Positions 63,370 to 64,000 of a DNA stretch of 64,000 bases are shown here, in pieces. The stretch is from Bacteroidota bacterium (GTDB taxonomy: Bacteria > Bacteroidota > Bacteroidia > UKL13-3). Positions within the stretch are counted from its first letter, which is position 1. The number at the start of each line of letters is the position of its first letter. The DNA lies in the NCBI GenBank assembly GCA_040388375.1, contig JAZKBU010000004.1, forward strand, positions 391,567-455,566, read 5' to 3'. The notes under the pieces are model-generated. The model searched no databases, was not told the DNA's origin, and saw only the letters and a program-made list of their open reading frames with translations. Made by a program: the position numbers and the translations under genes.

Positions 63370-64000
63370 ATGAAAATAATAGTACCAATGGCCGGCATGG
63401 GTAAGCGCATGAGGCCACATACACTAACTACTCCAAAACCGTTAGTACCTGTTGCAGGTAAACCCATTGTTCAAAAACTGATTGAAGACTTAGAAAAAGT
63501 TTGCGGTAAAGGCATTGAAGAAGTGGCTTTTATTATAGGGCCAAGCTTTGGTAAAGCAGTTGAAAAAGATTTAATAGCTGTAGCAGAAAAACTAGGTGCA
63601 AAAGGCAGTATTTATTATCAGCACGAAGCCTTGGGTACTGCCCATGCTATTATGTGTGCAAAGGAAAGTTTAGATGGTAATGTACTGGTAGTATTTGCCG
63701 ATACTTTATTTAAAGCTGATTTTGTATTGGACAGAAGCAAAGAAGGAATTATATGGGTTCAGAAAGTAGAAGACCCTCGTCCGTTTGGTGTAGTAAAAGT
63801 AAACGACAAAAACGTAATAACTGATTTTGTAGAAAAGCCTGAGCATTTTGTATCTGACTTGGCTATCATTGGTATTTATTACTTTAAAGATGGTGCTTAT
63901 TTACGATCTGAATTACAGTATTTATTAGATAACAATGTTACTGACAAAGGCGAATACCAATTAACCAATGCTTTGGAAAACATGAAAGCAAAAGGTACTC
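63370..64000 (+). CDS. Sugar-phosphate nucleotidyltransferase (partial, runs off the window)
   Basis: The frame is open from the ATG at 63370 to the window end, giving 210 residues of the N-terminal catalytic domain. Motifs are MAGMGKRMRPHTLTTPKPLVPVAGKP with the catalytic GxGxR-type loop and lysine, HEALGTAHAI for nucleotide, FADTLF carrying the metal Asp, and FVEKP. It resembles glucose-1-phosphate thymidylyl- or uridylyltransferases and the first domain of GlmU. The C-terminal part, which would distinguish them, lies outside. Confidence 0.88.
   Translation, partial: MKIIVPMAGMGKRMRPHTLTTPKPLVPVAGKPIVQKLIEDLEKVCGKGIEEVAFIIGPSFGKAVEKDLIAVAEKLGAKGSIYYQHEALGTAHAIMCAKESLDGNVLVVFADTLFKADFVLDRSKEGIIWVQKVEDPRPFGVVKVNDKNVITDFVEKPEHFVSDLAIIGIYYFKDGAYLRSELQYLLDNNVTDKGEYQLTNALENMKAKGT

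Noticed and set aside
1..64000. tRNA, rRNA, insertion sequence or prophage genes
   Set aside because: I read the larger gaps and found no tRNA cloverleaf, transposase, integrase or terminal inverted repeats.

Overview
The window is an AT-rich chromosomal segment of a Bacteroidota bacterium. The evidence is four secreted proteins with C-terminal type IX secretion (T9SS) sorting domains, the gliding lipoprotein GldH, a short primary sigma factor of the Bacteroidota kind, paired ECF-sigma/'VPDGYF' anti-sigma genes, glycine-lipid acyltransferases, and several promoters of the phylum type (TTG, 18-20 nt, TAnnTTTG). The order cannot be fixed from this sequence. The separate purS and purQ genes argue against lineages with a single large fused PurL. 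I see no tRNA, rRNA, IS element, prophage or CRISPR array.

Layout. 1-18.6 kb is housekeeping: mutL (partial), pth-menE, accD, class I aldolase, a two-domain haem-type lipoprotein, gldH, ricT-like PSP1 gene, holB, a tandem universal stress protein, the acyltransferases glsB and glsA, pepP, a calcium-type P-ATPase, folB, glutaryl-CoA dehydrogenase and a patatin. 18.6-22.9 kb holds ade, ndk, ahcY and a bacilliredoxin, most with clear terminators.

23.06-29.4 kb is the most coherent system. A phylum-type promoter and a cobalamin riboswitch precede a BtuB-like TonB receptor, a tandem DUF4465 T9SS protein, a second T9SS surface protein, a BtuG-like propeller lipoprotein and a small Cys-rich protein. 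I read this as a B12-controlled corrinoid-capture operon of the outer surface. It carries a strong hairpin after its second gene that could reduce expression of the last three. A T9SS M6 protease, rpoD and a thioredoxin-fold DUF255 gene follow.

35.05-39.1 kb is accessory. A lipoprotein gene lies between the DUF255 gene and a 101-bp decayed copy of that gene's own 3' end. Next come a winged-helix/tail-anchor protein, a DUF2971 protein, an unknown 238-aa protein, an exact 42-bp tandem array with an alternating 84-bp superperiod, and a small lipoprotein.

39.2-46.1 kb (minus) runs pssA-purS-M28 peptidase-flippase-dut, then a large zinc metalloprotease. 46.2-57.4 kb (plus) has a T9SS subtilase, a SprT-like protein, an A-type Fe-S carrier, rpsT, radC, an ECF-sigma/anti-sigma/periplasmic cassette, a persulfide-dioxygenase-type MBL-rhodanese protein and manC. 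The end holds an acyltransferase and LolC/E-like permease, a CruF-like carotenoid gene, thiL, purQ, a P-loop kinase, a haem-binding protein and the start of a sugar nucleotidyltransferase.
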